In this document: piece after piece, positions 29,229 to 39,204 of the stretch | Layout of the letters: the number at the start of each line of letters is the position of its first letter | Position numbering within the stretch: the first letter of the stretch is position 1 | Source: Bacillus mojavensis RO-H-1 = KCTC 3706 | GTDB taxonomy: Bacteria > Bacillota > Bacilli > Bacillales > Bacillaceae | Direction of reading: 5' to 3' | Assembly (NCBI RefSeq): GCF_000245335.1 | Contig: NZ_JH600292.1 | Location: forward strand, 1-49,985 | Length of the DNA: 49,985 bases | Position numbers and translations under genes: made by a program | The notes under the pieces: generated by a model | What the model was told of the DNA's origin: nothing | The model's database searches: none | What the model saw: the letters and a program-made list of their open reading frames with translations, nothing else

Positions 29229-30101
29229 ATGAATTTCGGAAATGTGTCTACAGCTATGATTACACCTTTTGACAATAAAGGGAATGTAGACTTTCAAAAA
29301 TTGTCTACACTGATTGACTACTTGTTGAAAAACGGAACAGATTCTTTAGTAGTAGCGGGAACGACAGGAGAATCTCCAACCCTTTCAACAGAAGAAAAAA
29401 TAGCGCTATTTGAATATACGGTCAAAGAAGTGAACGGCCGGGTGCCCGTTATTGCGGGTACTGGAAGCAACAACACGAAAGATTCCATTAAGCTCACAAA
29501 AAAAGCTGAGGAAGCGGGCGTAGACGCGGTCATGCTCGTTACACCGTATTATAATAAACCTTCACAAGAAGGCATGTACCAGCATTTTAAAGCTGTTGCT
29601 TCTGAAACGTCTCTTCCAGTTATGCTGTACAATGTGCCGGGCCGCACCGTTGCCTCTCTTGCTCCTGAGACGACTATCCGTTTGGCGGCAGATGTTCCGA
29701 ATGTTGTTGCGATTAAAGAAGCGAGCGGAGACCTCGAAGCGATTACAAAAATTGTTGCGGAAACGCCTGAAGATTTCTCCGTTTATTCTGGAGATGACGC
29801 CTTGACGCTTCCTGTTCTGTCAGTAGGAGGAAGAGGTGTCGTTTCAGTCGCAAGCCATATCGTAGGCTCTGATATGCAGCAAATGATCAAAAATTATACA
29901 AATGGGCAAACAGCTAACGCGGCACTGATTCACCAGAAACTCCTGCCGATTATGAAGGAACTGTTTAAAGCGCCTAACCCGGCTCCTGTGAAAACAGCTC
30001 TTCAGCTGAAAGGCCTTGATGTCGGTTCAGTGCGTCTTCCTCTTATCCCGTTAAACGAAGATGAACGTCTGAGCTTAAGCAGCGCGATCAGCGAACTGTA
30101 A
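29229..30101 (+). CDS. dapA: 4-hydroxy-tetrahydrodipicolinate synthase
   Basis: DapA condenses pyruvate with aspartate semialdehyde. Its product leads to diaminopimelate and lysine and, in sporulating cells, to dipicolinate. Residues TTGES 45-49, Tyr134 and Arg139 in LYNVPGRT, and the Schiff-base Lys163 in AIKEASGD are all present. The length from the ATG at 29229 is 290 residues, as usual, with GATGAGGTG upstream; the open frame starts 24 bases earlier without such a site. It is the last gene of the spoVFA-spoVFB-asd-dapG-dapA run. Confidence 0.97.
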   Translation: MNFGNVSTAMITPFDNKGNVDFQKLSTLIDYLLKNGTDSLVVAGTTGESPTLSTEEKIALFEYTVKEVNGRVPVIAGTGSNNTKDSIKLTKKAEEAGVDAVMLVTPYYNKPSQEGMYQHFKAVASETSLPVMLYNVPGRTVASLAPETTIRLAADVPNVVAIKEASGDLEAITKIVAETPEDFSVYSGDDALTLPVLSVGGRGVVSVASHIVGSDMQQMIKNYTNGQTANAALIHQKLLPIMKELFKAPNPAPVKTALQLKGLDVGSVRLPLIPLNEDERLSLSSAISEL

Positions 30102-30201
30102 GAAAAAATTCATACAGTGAAACAAACGCGGTCATTCTCATTCCACCTGAGTTTGACCGTTTCTTATACATAATGGTTTTCCCTAAACCTTCTGCTTTAT
30201 C

Positions 30202-30231
30202 TTGTTTTCTAAAATTACTTTCAGTTATAAT
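30202..30231 (+). promoter_or_regulatory. Putative sigma-A promoter of rnjB
   Basis: TTGTTT (30202-30207), an 18-base spacer and a perfect TATAAT (30226-30231), about 48 bases before the TTG start of rnjB. Confidence 0.6.
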
Positions 30232-30278
30232 AGGAACAAGTGATGATGGACGGGTATGAGACTAGGAGGATATAGATT

Positions 30279-31946
30279 TTGAAAAAGAAAAATACAGAAA
30301 ACGTTAGAATTATCGCCCTTGGCGGTGTCGGAGAAATTGGGAAGAACCTTTATGTCATCGAAATTGATTCAGACATATTTGTCGTTGATGCCGGCCTTAT
30401 GCATCCAGAAAATGAAATGCTTGGTATTGATGTGGTGATTCCTGACATATCATATTTGATTGAACGATCTGACCGCGTCAAGGCTATCTTTTTAACACAT
30501 GGGCATGATGAGAATATCGGCGGCGTTTTTTACTTGTTAAACAAGCTGTCTGTTCCTGTATACGGAACAAAGCTGACGCTTGCACTGTTAAGAGAAAAAT
30601 TAAAGCAATACGGACATAACCGAAAAGCTGATTTAAGAGAAATTCACTCAAAATCTGTCATTACATTTGAATCAACAAAGGTATCGTTCTTTAATACGAT
30701 CCACAGTATCCCTGATTCAGTAGGCGTTAGTTTAAAAACATCACTTGGATCTATTGTATGCACGGGAGACTTCAAATTTGACCAAACACCCGCACTTAAT
30801 CAATCGTGCGACATTGGCGAGATTGCTAAAATCGGCAACAGCGGCGTACTTGCTCTGCTTTCTGACAGTGCAAATGCAGAACGTCCGGGTTACACCCCTT
30901 CGGAAGCTGCTGTCAGCGGAGAGATTTCGGACGCGCTTTACAATTCAGAGAACCGGGTAATCATTGCTGTTTTCGCATCCAATATTAACCGGATTCAGCA
31001 AGTCATTCATGCAGCGGCTCAAAATGGCAGAAAGATTGCAGTTGCCGGAAAAAACCTTCAATCGATCCTTCAGTTGGCAAGAAAGCTTGGATATATTGAA
31101 GCAGATGATGAACTGTTTATTTCGGTTCAGGACGTCAAAAAATATCCGAAGCGTGAAGTAGCTATTGTAACTGCCGGCAGCCATGGTGAACCGTTGGCAG
31201 CTCTGACAAGAATGGGAAACAAAGCCCACAAGCAGCTGAATATCGAAGAAGGGGATACAGTTGTAATTGCATCCACACCGATCCCTGGACAGGAACTCAT
31301 TTATTCTAAAACAGTAGATTTGCTTGCCAGAGCCGGCGCACAAGTCATTTTTGCCCAAAAGCGTGTGCATGTATCTGGACACGGCTCACAGGAAGAGTTA
31401 AAGCTGATGATCAATCTGCTTAAACCAAAATATTTAATTCCTGTAAACGGCGAATACAGAATGCAAAAGGCTCATTCAAAAATCGCTGAAGAAATCGGTA
31501 TGAAGCGCAGTGATATCTTCTTAATTGAAAAAGGAGACGTTGTCGAGTTCCGCGGCCAAAACGTAAAGATCGGTGATAAAGTGCCATACGGCAATATTTT
31601 AATCGACGGTTTAGGTGTAGGCGACATCGGAAATATTGTGCTGAGAGACCGCCGCTTACTTTCACAAGACGGCATACTGATTGTTGTCATTACACTTGAT
31701 AAACAAAAGAAACATCTTGTATCAGGTCCTGAGATTATCACACGCGGTTTTGTTTATGTAAGAGAGTCTGAAGGCCTTATCGTACAGGCTACTGAGCTTG
31801 TACGCTCAATCGTGACTGAAGCAACAGAAACATCAAATGTTGAATGGTCAACGCTTAAGCAGGCAATGCGAGATGCTTTGAACCAATTCCTATATGAAAA
31901 AACAAAACGTAAACCGATGATCATTCCAATTATTATGGAAGTCTAA
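30279..31946 (+). CDS. rnjB: Ribonuclease J2
   Basis: RNase J2 is a beta-CASP metallo-beta-lactamase that partners RNase J1 in 5' mRNA decay and processing. The 555 residues are normal. The metallo-lactamase motif reads LTHGHDENIGG (His74, His76, Asp77, Glu78, Asn79). The usual HxHxDH is thus incomplete, as known for Bacillus J2, whose own activity is very weak. The beta-CASP domain and C-terminal segment (RVHVSGHGSQEELKLMI) follow. The start is TTG with AGGAGG about seven bases before it. It has its own promoter and a strong terminator. Confidence 0.96.
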   Translation: MKKKNTENVRIIALGGVGEIGKNLYVIEIDSDIFVVDAGLMHPENEMLGIDVVIPDISYLIERSDRVKAIFLTHGHDENIGGVFYLLNKLSVPVYGTKLTLALLREKLKQYGHNRKADLREIHSKSVITFESTKVSFFNTIHSIPDSVGVSLKTSLGSIVCTGDFKFDQTPALNQSCDIGEIAKIGNSGVLALLSDSANAERPGYTPSEAAVSGEISDALYNSENRVIIAVFASNINRIQQVIHAAAQNGRKIAVAGKNLQSILQLARKLGYIEADDELFISVQDVKKYPKREVAIVTAGSHGEPLAALTRMGNKAHKQLNIEEGDTVVIASTPIPGQELIYSKTVDLLARAGAQVIFAQKRVHVSGHGSQEELKLMINLLKPKYLIPVNGEYRMQKAHSKIAEEIGMKRSDIFLIEKGDVVEFRGQNVKIGDKVPYGNILIDGLGVGDIGNIVLRDRRLLSQDGILIVVITLDKQKKHLVSGPEIITRGFVYVRESEGLIVQATELVRSIVTEATETSNVEWSTLKQAMRDALNQFLYEKTKRKPMIIPIIMEV

Positions 31947-31955
31947 TGGAAACGT

Positions 31956-31987
31956 AAGACCGGAGCTGCTCCGGTCTTTATTTTTTT
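31956..31987 (+). terminator. Intrinsic terminator after rnjB
   Basis: AAGACCGGAGC (31956-31966) pairs with GCTCCGGTCTT (31968-31978) with almost no loop, followed by a T-rich run to 31987. Confidence 0.9.
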
Positions 31988-32061
31988 GCCTGTTATGCCG
32001 GGATTGAATCGAAGATCTTTGTTCATAATACAAAGAGAAACTCGGAAAGGGTGAAAGCGAA

Positions 32062-32970
32062 ATGGATCATCGTATGGAAAATACAGAAGAAGAACGTCCT
32101 GAAAAAAATGATGCGAAAGACAGCATTATGAATAAAATACAGCAGCTAGGGGAAACGACACTTCCGCAGCTCCCGCAAGATACAAATATCCATTGTCTGA
32201 CCATTATCGGACAAATAGAAGGCCATGTTCAGCTGCCTCCGCAAAACAAAACAACAAAATATGAACATGTAATCCCGCAAATCGTTGCCATTGAGCAGAA
32301 TCCAAAAATTGAAGGTTTGCTTATTATATTAAATACAGTCGGCGGAGATGTGGAAGCAGGTCTTGCGATTGCTGAAATGCTCGCATCCTTGTCAAAACCG
32401 ACCGTCTCCATCGTACTTGGCGGAGGACATTCCATCGGTGTGCCAATTGCGGTATCTTGTGATTACAGCTATATCGCTGAAACAGCTACCATGACGATTC
32501 ATCCCGTTCGGCTGACGGGACTGGTGATCGGTGTGCCTCAAACCTTTGAGTACTTGGATAAGATGCAAGAAAGAGTCGTTAAATTTGTAACAAGCCATTC
32601 AAATGTAAATGAAGATAAGTTTAAAGAGCTAATGTTTTCAAAAGGAAACTTAACACGCGATATTGGAACAAATGTCGTCGGCAAGGATGCCGTCGAGTAT
32701 GGCCTGATTGATCACGTCGGCGGAGTCGGCCAAGCGATCAATAAATTAAATGAGCTGATCGAGGAAGCGAGAGAAGAAGAAGGACAAATTGTTTTCGCGG
32801 AACAGAACCAACAGCCAAGTGCTCACGAGCAAATCGAGTATAGGGGTGTTCCGCTTCTTGTCGAGATGAAAGGCAATGAAGCAGAGGTTATACAAGTCAT
32901 GAGTACAAACCCCATGCACTTTCTGCATCCGGATATTTCTCCGGGACAAAAGCTAAAATTAAACGTATAA
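32062..32970 (+). CDS. tepA: ClpP-like protease TepA fused in frame to a YlzJ-like tail
   Basis: TepA (YmfB) is a ClpP-fold protease. It was first linked to protein translocation and later to degradation of spore proteins during outgrowth. The ClpP-type core shows [19 protein letters not shown] and [17 protein letters not shown] with the nucleophile serine. TepA-like sequence ends near residue 241 (REEEG, base 32784); I remember 245 residues in B. subtilis. The frame then continues without a stop for 61 residues ([10 protein letters not shown] to LKLNV) that match the separate small protein YlzJ minus its first roughly ten residues. A deletion across the junction is the simplest explanation. 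The ATG at 32062 has AAAGGGTGA upstream. Confidence 0.85.
   Translation: MDHRMENTEEERPEKNDAKDSIMNKIQQLGETTLPQLPQDTNIHCLTIIGQIEGHVQLPPQNKTTKYEHVIPQIVAIEQNPKIEGLLIILNTVGGDVEAGLAIAEMLASLSKPTVSIVLGGGHSIGVPIAVSCDYSYIAETATMTIHPVRLTGLVIGVPQTFEYLDKMQERVVKFVTSHSNVNEDKFKELMFSKGNLTRDIGTNVVGKDAVEYGLIDHVGGVGQAINKLNELIEEAREEEGQIVFAEQNQQPSAHEQIEYRGVPLLVEMKGNEAEVIQVMSTNPMHFLHPDISPGQKLKLNV
32785..32970 (+). other. ylzJ: YlzJ-like domain, N-terminally truncated, joined to tepA
   Basis: The segment [20 protein letters not shown] and then [16 protein letters not shown] resembles YlzJ, a conserved small Bacillus protein of about 70 residues normally encoded just after tepA. Its own start and first residues are absent here. 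Function is unknown. Identification is from memory of the family pattern. Confidence 0.6.
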
Positions 32971-32999
32971 GATTCCTCCCCTTTTTTAAGGGCAAAATA

Positions 33000-33055
33000 T
33001 GCTATAATAGGGGAATCCTACAGAAAAAATGCAGCCAGTTAACGGCTGCTTTCTT
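33000..33055 (+). promoter_or_regulatory. Promoter and terminator-like leader hairpin before spoIIIE
   Basis: TGCTATAAT (33000-33008) is a perfect extended -10 with a poor -35. Directly after it, GCAGCC (33031-33036) pairs with GGCTGC (33044-33049), followed by TTTCTT. If transcription starts at the -10, this hairpin lies in the spoIIIE leader and could attenuate it; otherwise it terminates tepA. Confidence 0.5.
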
Positions 33056-33100
33056 CATTATGTATGAACTTACATTTTTTAACGCAGTAAGGTGATGAGT

Positions 33101-35471
33101 GTGGCAAAGAAAAAAAGAAAATCGAGAAAAAAACAGGCAAAACAGCTCAACATAAAATACGAATTAAACGGATTGCTGTGCATTGCTATCTCAATTATCG
33201 CCATTTTGCAGCTTGGTGTAGTGGGACAAACCTTTATCTACTTGTTCCGTTTTTTCGCTGGTGAGTGGTTTATTTTATGCTTGTTAGGCTTGTTTGTTTT
33301 AGGGGTTTCACTATTTTGGAAGAAAAAAACGCCGAGTCTTTTAACGAGACGAAAGGCGGGGCTGTACTGCATCATTGCAAGCATATTGCTGCTTTCTCAT
33401 GTGCAGCTGTTTAAAAATTTGACGAACAGAGGGTCTATTGAGTCTGCCAGCGTGATCCGCAATACATGGGAATTATTTTTAATGGACATGAATGGGAGCT
33501 CTGCTTCACCTGATTTAGGCGGGGGGATGATCGGGGCGCTTCTGTTTGCGGCTTCACACTTTTTGTTTGCATCTACTGGTTCTCAAATTATGGCGATTGT
33601 AATGATTTTGATCGGATTGATTCTGGTCACAGGGCGCTCTCTTCAAGAAACGCTGAAAAAGTGGATGAGCCCGATCGGCCGTTTCATCAAAGAACAATGG
33701 TTTGCTTTTATTGATGACATGAAATCAGTCAAAACAAATATGAAATCATCGAAAAAGGCGAAAGCCAATACCAGCAAAAAACAAAAGCCGGCTCGCAGAA
33801 AACAGCAAATGGAGCCAGAGCCCACTGCTGAAGAAGAGGAGCAGGAAATGGTATCGCCTCTCATTCATTCAGAGCCGATTATCTCAAGCTTTTCAGACCG
33901 GAATGAATCGGAAGAGCCCCCGGCAGCTGCAGAAAAACAAATTGAACCGGTCACAGAACCGCTTCAGGAAAATCAGTCCGAGGCTGACCATAATGAAACG
34001 GCAGTTGCTCCGCCAATGACCTTTACAGAACTTGAAAATAAAGATTATCAGATGCCGTCATTAGATTTATTAGCCGATCCAATGCATACCGGCCAGCAGG
34101 CTGAATAAAAAAAAATATTTATGAAAATGCGAGGAAGCTCGAACGCACCTTCCAAAGCTTCGGCGTAAAGGCAAAAGTGACACAGGTTCATCTCGGGCCG
34201 GCTGTCACGAAATATGAAGTGTATCCGGATGTCGGAGTAAAGGTCAGTAAAATAGTCAACCTAAGTGACGATTTAGCGCTTGCGTTGGCTGCAAAAGACA
34301 TCAGGATTGAGGCGCCTATTCCAGGTAAATCTGCCATTGGGATAGAAGTTCCAAACGCGGAAGTGGCTATGGTATCGCTGAAGGAAGTGCTTGAGTCAAA
34401 ACTTAATGACCGACCTGATGCTAAACTGTTAATCGGACTTGGCCGTAATATTTCGGGCGAAGCCGTGCTTGCTGAATTAAACAAAATGCCTCATTTGCTT
34501 GTTGCAGGCGCGACCGGGAGCGGAAAAAGTGTCTGTGTCAACGGCATTATCACAAGTATTTTGATGCGCGCTAAACCGCATGAAGTGAAAATGATGATGA
34601 TTGACCCAAAAATGGTTGAGCTGAATGTGTACAATGGAATTCCGCATTTGCTTGCTCCGGTGGTAACTGATCCGAAAAAAGCTTCACAAGCTTTGAAAAG
34701 GTTGTCAATGAAATGGAACGGCGGTACGAACTGTTTTCTCATACAGGAACTAGAAATATTGAAGGGTACAATGATTATATTAAACGCTCCAATAATGAGG
34801 GAGAGGCAAAACAGCCAGAGCTGCCGTATATCGTGGTTATTGTGGACGAGCTAGCTGATCTTATGATGGTAGCTTCATCTGATGTAGAAGACTCAATTAC
34901 GAGATTGTCCCAAATGGCGCGGGCTGCCGGCATCCATCTTATTATTGCGACACAGCGCCCGTCAGTTGACGTCATTACAGGGGTCATCAAGGCAAATATT
35001 CCGTCACGAATCGCATTCAGTGTCTCTTCACAGACGGATTCAAGGACCATTCTGGATATGGGCGGCGCTGAGAAGCTTCTGGGACGCGGAGATATGCTGT
35101 TTTTACCTGTTGGGGCTAATAAACCTGTCCGCGTACAAGGAGCATTTTTGTCAGACGAAGAAGTGGAGCAGGTCGTGGATCATGTCATTACGCAGCAAAA
35201 AGCTCAATATCAGGAAGAAATGATTCCTGAGGAAATAACGGAAACACATACTCAGGTTACCGATGACCTTTATGATGAAGCCGTCGAATTAATTGTCGGC
35301 ATGCAGACTGCATCCGTATCGATGCTGCAAAGACGGTTCAGAATCGGGTATACAAGAGCGGCACGTCTGATAGATGCAATGGAAGAACGCGGTGTAGTTG
35401 GCCCGTATGAAGGCAGCAAACCAAGGGAAGTCTTAATATCAAAAGAAAAACATGATGAGCTCTCTTCTTAA
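33101..35471 (+). CDS. spoIIIE: DNA translocase SpoIIIE (frame broken at two sites)
   Basis: SpoIIIE is the FtsK-family motor that pumps the chromosome into the forespore and clears DNA from division septa. Four hydrophobic segments lie between residues 22 and 180, followed by an acidic linker. The motor has [21 protein letters not shown] and [11 protein letters not shown], then a winged-helix gamma domain ([19 protein letters not shown]). The frame breaks near 34103-34115 at an A run (net two extra or one missing; TAA at 34106) and again at 34696-34699 (four A for an expected five). Corrected length is about 789 residues, close to B. subtilis. The GTG at 33101 has AAGGTGATG upstream. Confidence 0.93.
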
Positions 35472-35484
35472 AGAAAGAGAGCTC
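35457..35484 (+). terminator. Hairpin overlapping the end of spoIIIE
   Basis: GAGCTCTCTT (35457-35466) pairs with AAGAGAGCTC (35475-35484). It overlaps the stop codon and is not followed by a T run, so it may be a weak terminator or a 3'-end stabiliser. Confidence 0.5.
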
Positions 35485-35544
35485 GGCAACAATAATAACA
35501 TTATGTAAACTGTACACCTTGCTGTTTATTTTTTCGACAAAACA

Positions 35545-35553
35545 TGATATAGT
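35545..35553 (+). promoter_or_regulatory. Putative extended -10 promoter of ymfC
   Basis: TGATATAGT (35545-35553) forms an extended -10; the -35 region (TTATTT) is weak. It lies about 50 bases before ymfC. Confidence 0.45.
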
Positions 35554-35604
35554 TGTCCCAATTGTTCAATAATTTTTATCGAAGGTGGTTTACGGAGGGG
35601 AAAC

Positions 35605-36330
35605 ATGTCTACAAAAGCTGATAATCGGCACTTGTATTTAAAAGTAATTGAACGAATTAAAGAGGATATTAAAAATGGAATCTACACTGAGAAAGAAAAG
35701 CTCCCTTCTGAATTTGAGCTTTCCAAAAAGCTTGGCGTCAGCCGGGCGACTTTGCGTGAAGCACTACGGATTTTGGAAGAAGAGCATGTGATTATCAGAA
35801 GGCATGGTGTAGGAACTTTTGTCCATTCTAAGCCGTTATTTCTTTCGGGCATTGAACAGCTGAACAGTGTAACCAAAATGATTGAACAGGCTAATATGAT
35901 CCCAGGAACAATCTTTCTTTCATCTCAAGTGCTTATGCCGACTGATGATGATATCAAGAGATTTCATCTGACATCAGGCCAGGAAGTTTTTTATCTTGAA
36001 CGTGTCAGAACGGCAAACGGACAGCCGATTGTGTATTGTATTGACAAAATTCCGATGGATATATTGCCGGATTCTTTTTCTCACCAGCAAGAGTCTATGT
36101 TTGACCTGCTTGAGAAAAATTCAGGCTCTGTCATCAGCTATGCCGTAACCGATATTGAGCCGATCGGCTATCATGATACGATTTCTCCAGTGCTGGAATG
36201 TGATCCGGAAACAGCTCTTTTACTGTTAAAACAAACGCATTATGATCAGCATGATAAACCGGTGCTTTATTCATTAAATTATTTCAGAGCAGACAAATTC
36301 AGATTCCATGTTTTGCGTAAACGATTCTAA
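35605..36330 (+). CDS. ymfC: GntR/HutC-family transcriptional regulator YmfC
   Basis: A 241-residue regulator. The N-terminal winged helix-turn-helix spans residues 10-75, with the GntR signature [20 protein letters not shown] and then [20 protein letters not shown]. The C-terminal UTRA ligand-binding domain is shown by [19 protein letters not shown]. The ligand cannot be told from sequence. It lies directly before the exporter gene ymfD, with only a terminator between, so ymfD is a reasonable target, though this is inference. GGAGGGGAAAC precedes the ATG. Confidence 0.9.
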   Translation: MSTKADNRHLYLKVIERIKEDIKNGIYTEKEKLPSEFELSKKLGVSRATLREALRILEEEHVIIRRHGVGTFVHSKPLFLSGIEQLNSVTKMIEQANMIPGTIFLSSQVLMPTDDDIKRFHLTSGQEVFYLERVRTANGQPIVYCIDKIPMDILPDSFSHQQESMFDLLEKNSGSVISYAVTDIEPIGYHDTISPVLECDPETALLLLKQTHYDQHDKPVLYSLNYFRADKFRFHVLRKRF

Positions 36331-36361
36331 AACAGACGCCTGTGATGTGTCTGTTTTTTTA
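36329..36361 (+). terminator. Intrinsic terminator after ymfC
   Basis: AAACAGAC pairs with GTCTGTTT across a loop of about ten bases, followed by T to 36360. Strong. Confidence 0.85.
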
Positions 36362-36442
36362 TTGCCTGGTTTATGTTTCTTTGTACATACTTTCAATGCG
36401 GTTAACGCAAGATATAAAGGATGACAAAGTGAATGGGTGAAA

Positions 36443-37671
36443 ATGTTGAAAGAAAAAATAGGAATGAAAAATATTATTGCTCTGGCTTCCGTACCGCTTG
36501 TTATGACATTAGGGAACTCCATGCTGATTCCCGTGCTTCCGATGATGGAGAAAAAGCTGTCGGTCAATTCATTTCAAGTATCATTAATTATCACTGTATA
36601 TTCGGTGGTAGCGATCATTTGCATTCCGATCGCGGGGTACCTGTCGGATAGATTTGGCAGAAAAAAAGTGCTGCTCCCATGCCTTCTTATTGCAGGAATA
36701 GGGGGAGCTGTGGCTGCTTTTGCTTCGACATATATAGACAATCCTTATGCTATGATCTTGGCTGGACGAGTTCTTCAAGGCATCGGATCAGCAGGGCAGC
36801 ACCCATCGTCATGCCGTTTATCGGCGATCTGTTTAAGGGAGATGATGAAAAGGTCAGTGCCGGTCTTGGCGATATTGAAACCGCTAACACCTCGGGAAAA
36901 GTGCTGAGTCCCATACTGGGCGCTTTACTTGCATCCTGGTACTGGTTCGTCCCGTTTTGGTTTATTCCGTTTTTCTGTTTGATCAGCTTTTTGCTTGTAT
37001 TGTTTTTGGTAGAGAAGCCTGAAGAAGATGAGGATGCACCTACAATTTCAGAGTTCCTCAAGAATGTGCGGAAAATCTTTAAACAGGATGGACGCTGGCT
37101 CTACACAGTTTTTATTATTGGATGCGTCATTATGTTTTTATTATTTGGCGTATTATTTTACTTATCAGATACGCTAGAGAATAAATATACAATTGACGGA
37201 GTGGCCAAAGGCGGGCTGCTGGCGATACCTCTTTTATTCCTGTCCAGCAGTTCTTTTATAGCGGGTAAAAAGATCGGCAAAGATAAGGGAAGAATGAAAT
37301 TTTGCGTCGTTACAGGGATGATTATGTTAAGCCTGTCTTTTATCGGCTTGTGGTGGAACCACAGTTTTTATTTTTTATTTATCTTTTTAAGTTTTGGGGG
37401 AATTGGAATCGGAATGGCGCTTCCTGCTTTAGATGCGCTGATAACGGAAGGGATTGAAAGTGAGGAATGCGGAACAATTTCTTCATTTTACAATAGTATG
37501 CGCTTTATTGGAGTAGCTCTCGGCCCGCCTGTGTTTGCGGCATTGATGTCTAATGCAAGCTGGCTTATCTTCATTCTCTCCGCGTTTTGCGGGATTATTT
37601 CTTTATTTCTGGTGCTCTTTAATGTAGATGCTAAAAAAAGTGAAGAAGAAAAAAACTTAGGGACGGTTTGA
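36443..37671 (+). CDS. ymfD: Major facilitator transporter YmfD, bacillibactin exporter type (frame broken)
   Basis: A 12-helix MFS drug/H+ antiporter-like protein. B. subtilis YmfD has been reported to export the siderophore bacillibactin. The motif A signature is visible (GYLSDRFGRKKVLLPCLL), as is the motif C-type GRVLQGIGSAG. Right after this motif the frame is lost (36795-36796: one base missing), ending at 36907. The rest (MPFIGDLFKGDDEKVSAGLG onward) continues in another frame to 37671. Restored, it gives about 410 residues. The start is unclear: the ATG at 36443 has only GGGTGA close upstream, the GTG at 36437 is also possible, and AAAGG lies farther back near 36416. Confidence 0.86.
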
Positions 37672-37687
37672 CAAACCGTCTTTTTTT
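37662..37687 (+). terminator. Intrinsic terminator overlapping the ymfD stop codon
   Basis: GACGGTTT (37662-37669) pairs with AAACCGTC (37673-37680), followed by T7. Strong. Confidence 0.88.
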
Positions 37688-37818
37688 GCTGAGAAAAATT
37701 GGCAGAAAACTTGTGTAAGACAAGTAATTGATTCGCATTTCGTAAAAGCATGAAGAGGCAACAAGGATCATGACAGCATAAACAGCGGAAGAACAATTAA
37801 TACGCAAGAGGTTATTGT

Positions 37819-37847
37819 TTCCTTATAAATCCTACAGTTGCTATAAT
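37819..37847 (+). promoter_or_regulatory. Putative promoter of the ymfF operon
   Basis: TTCCTT (37819-37824), a 17-base spacer and a perfect TATAAT (37842-37847) preceded by TGC. The start of ymfF is 80 bases downstream. The rest of the 255-base gap after ymfD shows nothing I can name. Confidence 0.55.
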
Positions 37848-37926
37848 TACATGAAAGAGTGTTTCTGCGAATGCTGAAATTTGGTCATAATACATACTAA
37901 TAAGAAATGAACGAAGGAGGTTTCAC

Positions 37927-39204
37927 ATGTCATATGTCAATGAAGTCAAAACAAAGCACGGCGGTTTAACCGCACATATTGTAGAAACAGAAAAATTTAA
38001 AACCGTCTCGCTTATCTTTAAAATGCTGGCGCCCTTAACAAAGGAGCAAGTTACGAAAAGAGCGCTGTTCCCGCATGTGCTGCTTCGCGGAACAGAAAGC
38101 CGTCCGAAAACTGCAGAATTACGTTCTTATCTGGATGAACTGTACGGCACATCAGTATCGGCTGATCTCTCGAAAAAAGGTGAACAGCATGTGATTACAT
38201 TCAGACTTGAAATTCCGAATGAAAAATATTTAAAAGATCAGACGCCTCTCCTTGAAAAAGGGCTCCAGCTTCTCGCAGAAATCGTCTTTTCACCTGCTTT
38301 AGAAGCAGGCGTTTTTCAATCGCAATATGTGGATCAAGAAAAACGAACGCTGAAGCAGAGAATTCAAGCGGTTTATGATGATAAAATGCGTTACTCTAAT
38401 CTAAGGCTTATACAGGAAATGTGTAAAAATGAACCTTACTCGCTGCACGTTAATGGAGAGATCGACGATGTTGATGCCATTACGGCCGATCAATTATATG
38501 AAACATACCGAAACGCGATCCAAAAAGACCAGCTTGATCTATATGTCGTCGGCGATGTTGACAGGAAACAAGTGCAAGCTGCTATTGATCAATATTTTCA
38601 CACAGAGGAACGCGCTCTGGAAACATTTGTGAACAACCATTCTGAACAACCTGAGCCTAAAGAAGTCATTGATGAAGAAGACGTCAAACAAGGCAAGCTG
38701 AATATTGGCTATCGGACCAATATTACCTTTACGGATCAGGATTATTCAGCTTTACAAGTTTTTAACGGAATGTTCGGCGGCTTTTCTCATTCCAAGCTTT
38801 TCATTAATGTTCGGGAAAAAGCCAGTCTCGCTTATTACGCAGCCTCCCGTATCGATAGCTTTAAAGGCTTATTAATGGTGATGTCAGGAATAGAAGTGAA
38901 AAACTACAAACAAGCGGTTTCTATTATTGCCGAGCAATTTCAGGCTATGAAAAACGGGGAGTTCAGTGAGCAAGACATCTCTCAGACGAAAGCCATGATT
39001 CGGAATCAGGTGCTGGAAACCATTGATACTGCGTATGGTTTATCTGAATTTTTATATCAGCAGGCCGCTGCCCAAGTCGATATTCCGATCGAAGATTTCC
39101 TTGCCAATACTGAGCAGGTGACAAAAGAGGATATCATTAAAGTCGGCGAAAAAATTCAGCTTGATACGACTTACTTCTTAAAAGGGACGGAGGGTGCATC
39201 TTGA
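37927..39204 (+). CDS. ymfF: M16-family peptidase-like protein YmfF (no zinc motif)
   Basis: A 425-residue protein with the M16 peptidase fold, judged from similar spacing to YmfH and the C-terminal REKASLAYYAASRID segment. At the position of the zinc motif it reads LFPHVLLRGTESRP, so HxxEH is absent and the protein is probably not itself catalytic. It overlaps the next gene, ymfH, which has a full motif. The pair looks like a non-catalytic/catalytic heterodimer as in other M16 pairs; this is inference. The ATG at 37927 has GAAGGAGG upstream. Confidence 0.88.
   Translation: MSYVNEVKTKHGGLTAHIVETEKFKTVSLIFKMLAPLTKEQVTKRALFPHVLLRGTESRPKTAELRSYLDELYGTSVSADLSKKGEQHVITFRLEIPNEKYLKDQTPLLEKGLQLLAEIVFSPALEAGVFQSQYVDQEKRTLKQRIQAVYDDKMRYSNLRLIQEMCKNEPYSLHVNGEIDDVDAITADQLYETYRNAIQKDQLDLYVVGDVDRKQVQAAIDQYFHTEERALETFVNNHSEQPEPKEVIDEEDVKQGKLNIGYRTNITFTDQDYSALQVFNGMFGGFSHSKLFINVREKASLAYYAASRIDSFKGLLMVMSGIEVKNYKQAVSIIAEQFQAMKNGEFSEQDISQTKAMIRNQVLETIDTAYGLSEFLYQQAAAQVDIPIEDFLANTEQVTKEDIIKVGEKIQLDTTYFLKGTEGAS

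Noticed and set aside
30102..30201. CGGTCA/TGACCG inverted repeat after dapA as a terminator
   Set aside because: The loop is long and no T run follows, so the support is too weak to list as a feature.
34177..35471. Two separate shorter DNA translocase genes after the first spoIIIE part
   Set aside because: The pieces join end to end into one normal SpoIIIE, and neither has its own ribosome site.
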